From Kutzneria sp. 744 (lineage in GTDB: Bacteria; Actinomycetota; Actinomycetes; Mycobacteriales; Pseudonocardiaceae), in contig NZ_KK037166.1 of assembly GCF_000568255.1 (NCBI RefSeq), forward strand, positions 2,724,976-2,788,975: 64,000 nucleotides of DNA. The letters are read 5' to 3'. Shown piece after piece: positions 1-9,461 of the stretch. Under the pieces are notes generated by a model. It had not been told where the DNA came from. It did not search any database and saw only the letters and a program-made list of their open reading frames with translations. The position numbers were made by a program, and so were the translations under genes. Position 1 is the stretch's first letter, and the number at the start of each line of letters is the position of its first letter.

Positions 1-1
1 C

Positions 2-610
2 GCCGCTCGACGACGACAGCGCACGAATCCCGGCGGCAAGCCGGTAGTGCTCTTCTCCAGCGACGAGGACGGCACACGGCGGGCCCTGCCGCTGGCCACC
101 GCCGAGGCGAAAGCCTTGGCCAAGGGGCAGAGTGTCACCCCGTTGGACGCCAGCGCCATTAACCGGGAGAGTCTGCTCTCGACGCTGGCCGAAGCGTCCG
201 AACTGCACGCCGCCCTGCACGCGGTGTCCGATTCGGACGATCCGTCGAGCAGCCGCCTACGTGCGGGCCCGACCCGGGTCACCGTGACCGAGATCGCCGC
301 TCTTCACATCGAGCAGGCGTGGCTGGCCTATCTCTCCGCTTGCGAGACGACCTTGACCACCGCCGAACTGGCCGACGAGGCGATCCATCTCACGGCCGCC
401 TTCCAACTGGCCGGTTTCGCCCATGTGGTCGGGACATTGTGGCGGATCCCCGACGCCGTAGCCGCGCGCGCGGCCCGGACATTCTACCGGTACCTGTCCG
501 ATCCGGCCCAGACGCCCGCATCGGCCGTACACCGCACCGTGCTGGATCTGCGCGCCCGCTACAGTGATTCGCCAGCCACCTGGGCCGCTCATCTCCACAT
601 GGGCGCGTGA
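2..610 (+). CDS. CHAT-domain (caspase-like) protein, C-terminal part
   Basis: The frame is open to the left edge of the window, so only the C-terminal ~200 residues are seen. The segment LSACETTLT followed by LADEAIHLTAAFQLAGF and HVVGTLWRIPD is the characteristic end of a CHAT peptidase: the Cys in SACE is the expected catalytic cysteine. The catalytic His would be in the earlier LHAALHAVSD stretch, which is a poor match to the usual ACHG motif, so activity is uncertain. CHAT proteins in actinobacteria usually carry TPR repeats upstream and act as proteases in conflict or cell-death pathways; the N-terminal part that would show this is outside the window. Its position next to an integrase and STAND genes fits an accessory conflict island. 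Confidence 0.85.
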   Translation, partial: AARRRQRTNPGGKPVVLFSSDEDGTRRALPLATAEAKALAKGQSVTPLDASAINRESLLSTLAEASELHAALHAVSDSDDPSSSRLRAGPTRVTVTEIAALHIEQAWLAYLSACETTLTTAELADEAIHLTAAFQLAGFAHVVGTLWRIPDAVAARAARTFYRYLSDPAQTPASAVHRTVLDLRARYSDSPATWAAHLHMGA

Positions 611-741
611 GCACGTCCGCCAAGGTCAGTTCTGCCCCCCGATCGAACACCACGGCCGTCCAATGTTGTGGTCGCCACCCTGAGTGCATGCACCCGCTTA
701 TCGAACCGGGCGACGCTGTCGCGGCGAAGTCATGCCTTGCC

Positions 742-794
742 TGTGGGTTCCATAAGTCCGTCACCGGAGCTAACCAGTAGCTCGACGCGACCCT
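742..794. repeat. Solo IS end (relic)
   Basis: This stretch matches the left end of the rve-type IS elements at 21394 and 25682: TGTGGGTTCCATAAGT, then CACCGGAGCT and ACCAGTAG. Only about 50 bp remain and no transposase follows, so it is a footprint of a lost or deleted copy. The rest of 611-915 shows no gene that I can support. Confidence 0.7.
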
Positions 795-915
795 CTGCGC
801 GCCAATAACTCCATCCACGCACGTCGGCACCCATGTGCGACGCCCACGAAACAGCGTCGGGTGGTGTGTAGCGCCACAGCCTCACAGATCAGCGGCTCCC
901 CAATACCTTGACGCG

Positions 916-1064
916 GCCGGGGAGCACGGCGGGGAGCAAATGGGGAGCAAACACGTGCGCTGAACGGTCCCCAACTGCGTACAACGACCCTGAACGGATC
1001 CGCGCCGACCTGCGGAAGTCACATTTCTGCAGGTCGGCGCATTGTGGCGTCCTTGGTTCACACC
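916..1064. repeat. 149-bp direct repeat, left copy (putative att region)
   Basis: This copy aligns without net length change to 18973-19121, with roughly four bases in five identical. It contains the tandem motif GGGGAGCAAATGGGGAGCA (931-949), a conserved CGCTGAACGG block, and an inverted repeat GCGCCGACCTGC / GCAGGTCGGCGC (1002-1013 and 1029-1040). Both copies end in TGGCGTCCTTGGTTCACACC. In the right copy this end merges with a tRNA-Val 3' half; here it does not. The pair brackets an 18-kb accessory region and an integrase starts 500 bp inside, so I read them as attachment-site flanks or integrase arm-site regions. Which element they belong to is not settled. Confidence 0.7.
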
Positions 1065-1200
1065 TATGGGCTCTTCCAACTGCGCTCAACGGACCTCAAC
1101 TGCACCGAACCGCAGGTCAACGGCCTTGAACGGACGTGCTGCCGGACGCGAGGCTCGCGTGAGCACTTAGGACTTCTGAGAGACGTCGACGTCGACTCCG

Positions 1201-1217
1201 TTTTGAAAGCTTCAAAA
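1201..1217. promoter_or_regulatory. AT-rich palindrome upstream of the integrase
   Basis: TTTTGAA-AGC-TTCAAAA is an interrupted palindrome in a stretch (about 1190-1410) that is clearly lower in GC than its surroundings. It lies about 350 bp before the integrase start. It could be an operator or an excisionase or integrase site. No gene is seen between 1065 and 1565. Confidence 0.3.
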
Positions 1218-1823
1218 ACGCACTTATCTGTCAACGAGTGGCTCAATCTTGTTGAAACTGGCCATCCTTGACCGTGTCCACCAGGAGATGCGGCGACGGT
1301 GGGCGCAGCCAAATTTGCTAGACAACAGTCCTACGGTCGTCGTTCTGGTCGACATTTATCCACAAACACTCCTATCGACATGTCCATACGACAATGAATC
1401 TAGTCGCCACGGTTGACAAGTGGATCCGGCTCTGCTGACACTTGCCACAACGATGTGCAAGTCGATGTCACCTCGGTTCTCCAACCGGCTCGACGCCCCG
1501 ACGCCACGTCCAAGCCTCCGAGGCATTCCGCTTACCTCCACCCGACGACACGCCAGGAGAAAACTGTGGCATGGATTGAACAGTCAGGGGCCAACACGTG
1601 GCGCGTACGCTACCGGCGCCCAGACAACACGACCGGCTCCATCAACGGATTCCCCAGCAAACGCGCGGCCCAAGACCACGCCGACAACATGGAAACCGAC
1701 CAGCGGCGCGGAACCTGGATCGACCCCGCCGCCGGCCAGATCACACTCGACGAATGGATCGTCGACTGGCTCGACGCGCTGGACTGAGGTTCACCCCGAA
1801 CGGTGGACATGGGCTTACACAGT

Positions 1824-2738
1824 TCACGCAACCGCTGGCAGTGACCGCTCGTAGACATCGGGACTGACCATCCCGATCGCGGAGTGTCGCCTCACACTGT
1901 TGTAGAAACGAACCCACTTGTCAACCGCAGCAACGAGTTCCGCCTTAGTGGCGTACACGTGCCGGTAGTATTGCTCGTGTTTGAACGTCGACCAGAACGA
2001 CTCCGCTGGGCTGTTGTCCCAGCAGATCCCGGTCGCGCCCATCGACCGACGCAGCCCATGCCGGAAACACGCCTGCGCCGTCAAATGCGCCGTGAACTCC
2101 CCGCCACGGTCGGAATGCAGAACTGTGCCATGGCACCTGCCGCTGCGGGCGGCCACCGCGGCGTCGATCGCGTCGGTGACCATCTCGGCGCCGATATGGT
2201 CAGAGATGCTGTGGCCCAACACTTTCCGAGAGTGCCCGTCCCGGATCGCGCACAGGAACATCTCGCCCTCGCCACAGGTCAGATACGTGATATCGGTGAA
2301 CCACACCGCGTCCACCCGCCCCTGGTCGAACCCTCGCTCGACCAGATCGGGCGGGAACGACGCCGTCGAATCGACCACCGTCGTCTTGACCTTGAACGTG
2401 CGCGGGCTGATGCCCTCCAGCCCGATCGAGGCCATGATCTTGGCGACGGTCTTCGCCGTGACCACCTCGCCCTGGTCGCGGAGCTCGGCGGTGATCCGCG
2501 GCGACCCGTAGGTGCCGTGCGAGTCCTTGTGCGCCTGGGTGATCTTCACCTCGAGGTCCGCGCGGCGCTGCTGTCGCGGCGGCAACACCGTCGCCGCGAC
2601 ACGTTTGGCGTGCGCGTAGTAGCCCGACGTCGACACGCCCAGCAGCCGTGCCATACGCAGCACCGAGAACCGCATGCGCTTCGGTGAGGTGGAGCCGGCG
2701 GTCTCAGCGAGGTCGTCGGGGCCGGCGTACTTGGCCAT
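1824..2738 (-). CDS. IS3-type transposase OrfB (DDE integrase core)
   Basis: This 304-residue catalytic subunit has an HTH_21-like segment (FSVLRMARLLGVSTSGYYAH), then the rve core with DDE residues in WFTDITYL, VLHSDRGGEF and NSPAESFWSTFKHE. It ends in the usual RRHSAIGMVSP motif. The start is the ATG overlapping the orfA stop; the frame is open further upstream and allows expression by frameshifting from orfA. No damage is visible, so the element may be active. Confidence 0.92.
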   Translation of the reverse strand: MAKYAGPDDLAETAGSTSPKRMRFSVLRMARLLGVSTSGYYAHAKRVAATVLPPRQQRRADLEVKITQAHKDSHGTYGSPRITAELRDQGEVVTAKTVAKIMASIGLEGISPRTFKVKTTVVDSTASFPPDLVERGFDQGRVDAVWFTDITYLTCGEGEMFLCAIRDGHSRKVLGHSISDHIGAEMVTDAIDAAVAARSGRCHGTVLHSDRGGEFTAHLTAQACFRHGLRRSMGATGICWDNSPAESFWSTFKHEQYYRHVYATKAELVAAVDKWVRFYNSVRRHSAIGMVSPDVYERSLPAVA

Positions 2739-3061
2739 CAGAGCGAACCGTGCTGGTTCTTCTGCATCGCGGCAAAGTACGCCGAGGCTTTTGACAGGAA
2801 CGCGTTGTCCTTCTCCAGCTCGGACACGTGTCGGCGCAGGCGCTGCAGCTCGGCCCGCTCGGCCGCCTCCAGGGGTATGTCCCCGGTGGCCTCGGCGGCG
2901 GTGATCCGGCGTCGTTCGTCTTTGACCCAGACGCTGAGCATGCCCGCGTCGATTCCCAGCTCGCGGGCGACCTCGCTGATCGTGCGGCCGGAATCGATCA
3001 CGCGGTGGGCAGCCTCGACCTTGTACTCGGCCGTGTAGGACCGGCGCTTGCGAGGAGGCAT
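2738..3061 (-). CDS. IS3-type transposase OrfA
   Basis: This 107-residue protein starts MPPRKRRSYTAEYKVEAA and carries a helix-turn-helix (ISEVARELGIDAGMLSVWV) followed by a leucine-rich coiled coil (LQRLRRHVSELEKDNAFL), the standard OrfA layout. It binds the IS ends. Its stop overlaps the orfB start (ATGA at 2738-2735 on the minus strand), as is usual for IS3 elements, where a -1 frameshift can also make an OrfAB fusion. Confidence 0.92.
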   Translation of the reverse strand: MPPRKRRSYTAEYKVEAAHRVIDSGRTISEVARELGIDAGMLSVWVKDERRRITAAEATGDIPLEAAERAELQRLRRHVSELEKDNAFLSKASAYFAAMQKNQHGSL

Positions 3062-4506
3062 GAGGACATCCTTCCAGCAGGACTGCTGGTCCTGCTAACT
3101 CGGTGTCCACTACCCGGGGTGAACCTCAGACGTCGACACTCGCACCGAAGACAACTACCGCAGCATGCTGCGCAACCACATCCAACCCCGCTGGGGCACC
3201 ACAGCACTCGCCGACATCACCAACCTGCAAGTCCAGGGCTGGGCCAAACACCTACGCGCCATCCCCCGAGCGCCAGACACCGTCGCCGGCATCATGAAAC
3301 TGTTGTCGATGCTGATCACTGACGCCGTTGACGAGAAGCTGATCGCGGCCAACCCGATCCGTCCGCGCCGACGAGGACGCCGCCGCCAAACAGAACGTCG
3401 CCGCGAGCAAGTCTGGGCCGAGCCAGACGAAGTGCTGCGCCTGGCCGACCAGATCGCCGCGCACTACGGACCAGGTGGCGCGGTGCTGGTAGTGACCGCG
3501 GCGTGGAGCGGCGCACGCTGGGGCGAGTTGACCGGACTACAACGGCCGAACTTGCACTTGTTCGACGACGACACCGGCCACATCGACGTCGACCCTGTGA
3601 TCGGTGCCCTGCACGAGTCCTGCGCCGGTCGGCTGTGGCTGGGCCCGCCCAAGACCGCTGAATCGGCGCGCACCATCACGCTGCCACCGTTCCTGGTCCG
3701 CCTGCTGCGGGCACACCTGGAATCGCACGACCACCGGCACGTGTTCACCAGCCCAGACGGCGAACTCCACAGGCGCAGCAACTTCTCCCGCCGCGCGATG
3801 CGACCCGCCGCGGACGGCACCACCCAGGCAACCACCGACGGCATGCGCCTGCGCCCGGCAAAGCCCGACCTGACCTTCCGCGGGCTACGCCACAGCAACA
3901 AGACCTGGATGATCGCCGACAACGTCCCAGAGATCGCCCAATGCCTCCGTCTCGGCCACGTCCTCAAAGACAAGGTCCAACAGACCTACTCCCACGTCGC
4001 CAGCGAGGTCGAACACCGGGTCCTGGAGCGCCTCCAGCGCCGCTGGGACACCGCCGTCGGCAACGCAACGACCGAGTTCGACACCAGCTGGCGGGCTCGC
4101 ACCCGCCTCGACGCACTCTCCTCAGCAAGCACACCTCCCCCAGCGTTTGACCGCCCAGCCGACCTCGTACGCACCCCATGCGAGGGCACTCCAGCGTCAC
4201 GGCCCTGTCGGGTCGTGTTCTCGGGATAGCTCCCCACCGCCGTCACACGACATGACTGACGGCCGCCAGTCGCAGGTGATCACTCCGGACGTGCCGTCCT
4301 CGTCACCGCCGTGGCAGAGTGGCCCGCGACCGATCAAGCGCCGATGCCTGTTGATGACCTGTACGGATGCATTTCACGGCATCTACAGGGTCAGAAGACT
4401 CGGTTCATTCGGTGTAGCAGCGGGTCACGTATCGCCCGGTAGGGAGCACCGTGGTCAGGTCGATCGGTATGCGAGTGTGCAATACTTCGGTGCCGGTGCG
4501 AGCATT

Positions 4507-7500
4507 CTACTCAACGCCACCAGCGTCGCGTACCCATCCGCTCTCCTGATCGTTTTCAATACTGCCAAACTCGCCGTTTCCCTGCTCACCAAGGGGCGTA
4601 CCGCTACTGGATCCGCTTTGTGCCGAATCGAGCAGTGCTTCAGCCATCTTCACTAGCCCCTGGTCGTCTTGGCCGGATTCCTCGTTGGCGATCTGCCGAA
4701 TGCGCGGAAGCGCGTCGGCGAGCCAGTCCGCCGGAAGCCGATGGCGATGGGCTGTCAGCAAGGCGAGGACGATCGATCGGTATCTATGCCGCATCACGAC
4801 GTGCAACGGCGAAATTCCGTGCACCGCGACGTGCAAGCAGGTGTCGAAGGCATCGGACAGGTCGTCATGTCTGTCCGGCTCACTGAGCTTACGCCACAGC
4901 GTTATCAGCGCGCCAGCAGCCGAAACCGGCTTTCCGGCCGATCCTCGGATGTGGAAAGTGAACACCCCGTCCTCCAGGTCCGGGGACAGTGCGTCCAGCG
5001 TATAGATGAGGATTTCGTCATCCAGGATGCCCTGAAATCGACCCTGTTTCCGCACATAGGTGTAAGCGCCCTGCACCCAGGTCAACCAGTTGTCGATTGC
5101 GGGATCCACCCTGTCGAAGCTAATGTCACACGACCAGAGGAGATCAGGCTCCCACGCTGCGCGGTGCAGCTTCCCCATCTCGGTGGCTCGACGCCGCCTC
5201 AAAGTCACCGTTCTGACATCACCGGTCTGTCCTCGGTCAACGGTGAACATGCGGAGGAGTTCCTTCCAGCCCTCCACCGGCAGTTGTGACCGCCACAGCA
5301 TCGTGAGGCGCTGCCATTCGGCGACCGTGTCGGCCCCATCCGGAAACAGTTTCACCAGATCGAGCTCGGCGGCCGCGAGCACGTAGAGCACGACGAGATT
5401 CACCGAATAAGCCGCGTGGCGGCCTGGCACCAAGACGGGATGAGGTTCATAGTCCGCGAACAGCGTGCTTCGCCTCGGCATCAGCGCCTGGCCGCACAAA
5501 CCGAGTAGCACGTCCTGCAACAAAGTCCGTTCGACGGAGCTTGCCTCCCGCAACTGGTCGGCCAGGAACGAAACTGTCGACGCTCGCATCGTCAGCGGAG
5601 CGTACGACAACAAGGCGTACAGGAACGAGTCGTCGATCGAGTGCCGACGCCGCCGGGCATTCGACAACGCCAACGCGTCCACCAGATCGAACAACTCCCG
5701 GCCGACGAGCCGCGCGACCAGGTACTCACCGAACGTCGCGTGCAGGAACTCGTATGTCCTGAGTTGATTGTCGTCCTGGACCGCCTTAGCCTCGTGCACG
5801 AAGAAAAATCTGCCCAGCGTGATCTGCGCTGGCGTGAGAGCAGCGCGCAGGCCGGCTGGTCCCACCGGGGCACCAAGCAGAGCGGTCAGGTCCTGGTTGA
5901 TTTCCGTCTCGGTCACCCACTGCCGGGACCTGTTGAACATCGAGAACGCCACGACCGCAAGCCGCAGCAACTCCTGATCGACGGCCTCGGCGAAGGCGGC
6001 CGGGTCCAGCTCCGTGCCGGTCTTGAGCACTTCGCGGCGCGCGAACCGGGTCAGCAACCGCTCGTACAGCTCGGTCTGCCCGATCGTGGCGCTCTCGTGG
6101 CGAAGCGCGTTCTCCTCAGCGTCGTACAACGCCAGCATGAGCAGCAGCAGAGGCTGGCCGACCAGTTCCCGATGAGCCACGAGCGATTCGATCGACAGCG
6201 GCAACAGTTGCCGATCGACGAAGTAGTCGTGATTCGCCGAATTCCAGACATCCAGCCACAGGGCGACCTCCTGGTCCTGGAAAGGCTCCAACCGTACCGC
6301 GACGGTGCCTTCCACGGGCCGCGCCCGGTCCGCGACGGCGGTGCGACTCGTCACCAGCACCGCGACCGGCCGCCCCTGAGCAGCCTCCCGCTCCTGGAAC
6401 AGGGCGACCTTCTCCAGGTAGTCCGACTGGCTCGCACCGGTCGCCTGGAGCAACTCGTCGAAGCCATCCAACAGCACGACGGGTAACGCGTTCTCCGCCG
6501 TGCGCGCCAGCTCCGGCCAGGAGAGGCCCTCACCCGTGGCACCCCGGGCCGCGGACTCGATTTGGGTCTGCAGGTCGGCCTCGGCGCGGGCGTCGCGGAG
6601 CACGACGCGAACCACCAGATACGCGGGCGACGACAGGCGCGCCGCGAGCACCTGCGTGAGTAACGACTTGCCCGAACCGGGTTGTCCCAGGACAAGCAGC
6701 GGTGCCCTCGTGGCCCGAGGCGAGGTGAAATGACCCAGCAGAAAGCCCGGCAGATCGTCGCGGACGGCTGTGGCGGTCCACCAATTCTCGTCGGAGATCG
6801 TGTCGGACTCGCGCACCAGCGCCACCCGGAACCGGGGGTTGACGTAGGCGGCGGCGAGCGACGGGATGCTCAACCCGCTTGGCACGTCCGCCGCGGCTAG
6901 GATCGGCCGATCCAACACGTCTCGGTAGTGGCGGGCCAGCGCGTGCGGCCCCAGGGCTGGTTCGTGCCGCGTGAGTTCGACCAGCATCGTTTCAATCTCG
7001 GCCAAGCCGGTGCTGACGGCACGCAGCTGGTGGCGGGTGGCCTGATGATCGACCAGGTTGATCCACAAGGCCACCTCAGGGCAGTCGATGGCCAGTTGCC
7101 GGAACAGTTCCTCATACCGGCGACCGGCCTGCACCGGCACCCGCGCCAAGATCTCCTCGTCGCTCGACGCACGCCTGCAGTCGTCGAGGTGTTGCCACTG
7201 GTCGGAGCTGTGCACCAACTCGGCGACTCGGTTGGACAAGGCGGCATAGAAGTCGATTGAGAGCTGCAGCGCGTCCTCGTAGGCCAGCCAGGGCGAGGGC
7301 ATGGGCAGTTCGGTGGTCAGCAGCGATGAGGCTAGTCGCCGAAGCCTGTTCGGGTCGCCCCGGCGACCGGCAGGCGGGAACGGCGAGTCGCTCAGGTACG
7401 CCGGCAATATGCTCTTCGGCGCGACTGGCAGCGCCACGGTCGCCAACACCTCGAAGTAGGCCGCGTACACAATCACGGCATGGGCCGCGGCCAGCCTCTC

Positions 7501-7734
7501 GGTTCGATCGAACCGGCTGAGCCGGCTGAGTCGATCTGACAACCCGGTAACGAGTGACCTGCTCAGCCGGGCGAGTTCGGCCTTGGGATCGAACAGGTTC
7601 ACCGCGAATCCGAACCCGGCGGCCGACGCGGCCAGCAACAGGCCCCCGGTCAGGCTGTCAAGCGCGGCGAGGACGGGGTGGTCGTGCTGGCCGAGTATCC
7701 GGACCGCGTCGCGATAGGTGATCCCCCGAGCCAT
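4507..7734 (-). CDS. NACHT-domain STAND NTPase
   Basis: This is a 1,075-residue protein starting at ATG 7734, preceded by GGAGG with six bases spacing; a GTG 24 bases upstream has no such site. The first ~330 residues form a helical N-terminal domain of the kind found in bacterial NACHT proteins. The NACHT core has the P-loop LVLGQPGSGKSLLTQ (Lys ~356) and the Walker B LPVVLLDGFDELL (~422), with LVTSR as sensor 1. The remaining ~550 residues are helical and probably the sensing or scaffold region; I see no named repeats. Bacterial NACHT proteins of this class defend against phage by a nucleotide-dependent switch. The gene stands alone, and a promoter would lie in the 250 bp shared with the neighbouring leftward gene. 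No effector nuclease or protease motif is evident, so the mode of action is open. Confidence 0.88.
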   Translation of the reverse strand: MARGITYRDAVRILGQHDHPVLAALDSLTGGLLLAASAAGFGFAVNLFDPKAELARLSRSLVTGLSDRLSRLSRFDRTERLAAAHAVIVYAAYFEVLATVALPVAPKSILPAYLSDSPFPPAGRRGDPNRLRRLASSLLTTELPMPSPWLAYEDALQLSIDFYAALSNRVAELVHSSDQWQHLDDCRRASSDEEILARVPVQAGRRYEELFRQLAIDCPEVALWINLVDHQATRHQLRAVSTGLAEIETMLVELTRHEPALGPHALARHYRDVLDRPILAAADVPSGLSIPSLAAAYVNPRFRVALVRESDTISDENWWTATAVRDDLPGFLLGHFTSPRATRAPLLVLGQPGSGKSLLTQVLAARLSSPAYLVVRVVLRDARAEADLQTQIESAARGATGEGLSWPELARTAENALPVVLLDGFDELLQATGASQSDYLEKVALFQEREAAQGRPVAVLVTSRTAVADRARPVEGTVAVRLEPFQDQEVALWLDVWNSANHDYFVDRQLLPLSIESLVAHRELVGQPLLLLMLALYDAEENALRHESATIGQTELYERLLTRFARREVLKTGTELDPAAFAEAVDQELLRLAVVAFSMFNRSRQWVTETEINQDLTALLGAPVGPAGLRAALTPAQITLGRFFFVHEAKAVQDDNQLRTYEFLHATFGEYLVARLVGRELFDLVDALALSNARRRRHSIDDSFLYALLSYAPLTMRASTVSFLADQLREASSVERTLLQDVLLGLCGQALMPRRSTLFADYEPHPVLVPGRHAAYSVNLVVLYVLAAAELDLVKLFPDGADTVAEWQRLTMLWRSQLPVEGWKELLRMFTVDRGQTGDVRTVTLRRRRATEMGKLHRAAWEPDLLWSCDISFDRVDPAIDNWLTWVQGAYTYVRKQGRFQGILDDEILIYTLDALSPDLEDGVFTFHIRGSAGKPVSAAGALITLWRKLSEPDRHDDLSDAFDTCLHVAVHGISPLHVVMRHRYRSIVLALLTAHRHRLPADWLADALPRIRQIANEESGQDDQGLVKMAEALLDSAQSGSSSGTPLGEQGNGEFGSIENDQESGWVRDAGGVE

Positions 7735-7983
7735 ACGCCGCCTCCACCAGTGCCGCACCGTACTTACAGTCGGTCCGGACTAGCGATATGTATCAACGAT
7801 CGGCGCCGGAGCCGCCCGGGCACCGCGCCTAGTCCCAGCCACGCGGAGAGCACTGCCGACATCGTGACGGACATAGTACCTACGGATCCGCGACAGGCGT
7901 GTGTCAACCTTGGCAACCCGTGCTGGCCCAGGGCACGGCGACCGCGCTATGTCCGTGCAGGTCACGAGCGACGTTCGCGAACC

Positions 7984-9186
7984 CTACCGGTCAATCAGCG
8001 TCGGCACGACGAGCTCGGGCATGCGTGCGAGCACATCAGGTTCCGGCGCGTGGAGCAAATGATGCAGCTCGCGCCGCAGGTTGGCGGCGAACTCACCTGG
8101 ACACGAGCTCAGCTGTCGCCCGGCGTCGGCGTAGCGGCCGACGACTTCCGGGGCCGCAGCGGCGAGTAGCTGGGGTTCGAGAGGCCGATCGTCGGCCAGT
8201 TCGGGCACCACACGCCCGAGGAGCGCCCTGGCGCTGCCTGGCTCGACTTCGCCGGAGGCAAAACCCGCGGTCAGCAGCGTGGCCGGGGTGCGGGTGGCGT
8301 AGTGCAGCACCGAACCATGGTCACCGATGACCCAGTCGGCCGCGATGAGCGCAACCGCCCAGTCCTGGTCGGCCGGCACCTTGCGCACGCCGGCCGCGTA
8401 GAGCCGCCCGAGCGTCGCGTCCAGCTGCGCGCGCCAGGCGTAGTCGAGGTGGGGGTGCATGATCACGATGATGCGGTAGCGGTCGGGCGGCAGTTCGCGC
8501 ACCAGACGGTCCAGCACTTCCGGTCGATTTCGCCACAGCGACTGGGGTCCCGCGGTCGACGTCACCACGACGAGCTTCATCCCCGGCTCGACCCCAAGCA
8601 GCTTGCGGTAGTAGTCGCGCAGATGCAGATGCGCGTCGATCTGGTCGACGAGCGGGTCACCCATCACTCGCACCGTGTCCAGCCAGCGGTTCTGCTCCCG
8701 TGCGAAGGGCGCTAGCTGGTCTTCGTGCGCGACGACCAGCCTGGTCGCGATCTCACGACCGTGGCGTTGGAGCGACTCCCCGCCCAGCCCGTACTGCTGG
8801 CGCGGCGTTTCGGCTCCCAGGCCGAGTCCGCGGGGCGTCGTCTTGTCGTTCAGCGCCCCGTGCGTCAGCTTGACCACGGGGATCGTGAGCGTTTCCAGGC
8901 CGCCGAACGCCGCCGCGAGCGCGACGCCGAAGTTCGGCTGCAGGCCGTTGAGCAGCGTCTTCCAGTTGATGATCTCGATCCCGCGCGCTGCCAGCGACTC
9001 CGCCACTCCCCCGTTGTAGTGGTCCGGGCCGACGGTGAAGTGCCACCGCACGTGCGGGTTGCAGTACGCCAGCGCCTCGTAGATCGGCAGCAGGCGGTTC
9101 GCCGTCACGGCCGTGTGCAGGACGATGAGCCCACGGTGCACGCCGTTGAGCTCCTGCATTGGCCGCAACTGGTCGTCCGCCGTCAC
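7984..9186 (-). CDS. GT-B-fold glycosyltransferase/epimerase-like protein
   Basis: This 400-residue protein starts at GTG 9186 with GGAG seven bases upstream. The pattern of two Rossmann-like halves, with VVVTSTAGPQSLW, YRIIVIMHPH and DWVIGDHGSVLHYAT in the second half, resembles the GT-B superfamily (CDP-glycerol glycerophosphotransferase or UDP-GlcNAc 2-epimerase type). No family-specific donor site is clear. The gene is divergent from the large STAND ATPase with 275 bp between starts. A second copy of only its last ~60 codons lies at 15503-15700 on the same strand, beyond the STAND pair, so it was once duplicated around that pair. Its repeated placement suggests it belongs to the same functional unit, perhaps making or modifying a sugar-nucleotide-like molecule, but that is inference. 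Confidence 0.6.
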   Translation of the reverse strand: MTADDQLRPMQELNGVHRGLIVLHTAVTANRLLPIYEALAYCNPHVRWHFTVGPDHYNGGVAESLAARGIEIINWKTLLNGLQPNFGVALAAAFGGLETLTIPVVKLTHGALNDKTTPRGLGLGAETPRQQYGLGGESLQRHGREIATRLVVAHEDQLAPFAREQNRWLDTVRVMGDPLVDQIDAHLHLRDYYRKLLGVEPGMKLVVVTSTAGPQSLWRNRPEVLDRLVRELPPDRYRIIVIMHPHLDYAWRAQLDATLGRLYAAGVRKVPADQDWAVALIAADWVIGDHGSVLHYATRTPATLLTAGFASGEVEPGSARALLGRVVPELADDRPLEPQLLAAAAPEVVGRYADAGRQLSSCPGEFAANLRRELHHLLHAPEPDVLARMPELVVPTLIDR

Positions 9187-9461
9187 CTAGGGCTCCGGCG
9201 GGCAGCGCGCCGCGGCGGGCGGCCGCGGCGCTGACTGGAGCATCCGGCCGCGGCGTCGCCGGCGGGCCCGGCGAGGTGTCGGCGGAGTGGCATAGCGCCA
9301 CGTTCCGATGGTCAGCCGGTGACGAGAATGTTCGTGCGCCATCGGCTTTCCCGCACCGGCCGGCCATGGCCCTGACCTGCGGCGAGGCCACGGCGCTGGC
9401 GAACGATGTGCACCCGCGTGCACCATGGCGTGATCCGGTCGCACGGGAAGCCGAGGTGTCG

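Larger units (their letters stand above)
1785..3128 (-). mobile_element. IS3-family insertion sequence (1,344 bp)
   Basis: The ends are perfect 14-bp inverted repeats, TGAGGTTCACCCCG (1785-1798) and its complement (3115-3128). The element is flanked by a 3-bp duplication, GAC at 1782-1784 and 3129-3131, which is the size IS3-family transposition makes. It carries overlapping orfA and orfB on the minus strand. The clean ends, target duplication and intact frames point to a recent insertion into the integrase gene. Confidence 0.95.
1566..4229 (+). pseudogene. Tyrosine recombinase (integrase), interrupted by an IS3-type element
   Basis: The gene starts at GTG 1566 after the strong site AGGAGA. 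The first part (1566-1784) is the N-terminal arm-binding region, reading WRVRYRRPDN. It stops inside the IS at 1785-3128 and resumes after it in the same frame as soon as the IS and one GAC duplication are removed (LDALD|VDTRTEDNYRSML), so the gene was intact before insertion. The catalytic half carries GARWGELTGLQ (first Arg), FRGLRHSNKTW (second box), RLGH and the nucleophile region TYSHV. In the second box the usual HxxR reads RGLR, so the first His is an Arg; I recall related actinobacterial integrases with this form. The gene probably drove the surrounding island. The 3' fragment alone could give a truncated protein from an internal ATG (3165), but that would lack the arm-binding domain. 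Confidence 0.9.

Noticed and set aside
1413-1565. Upstream extension of the integrase and TTGACA at 1413 as promoter
   Set aside because: The strong AGGAGA site fixes GTG 1566 as start, and no acceptable -10 element follows TTGACA at the right distance.
9159-9461. Upstream extension of the large STAND ATPase
   Set aside because: The extra ~100 codons have low-complexity composition and cover the divergent promoter region; ATG 9462 has its own ribosome site.
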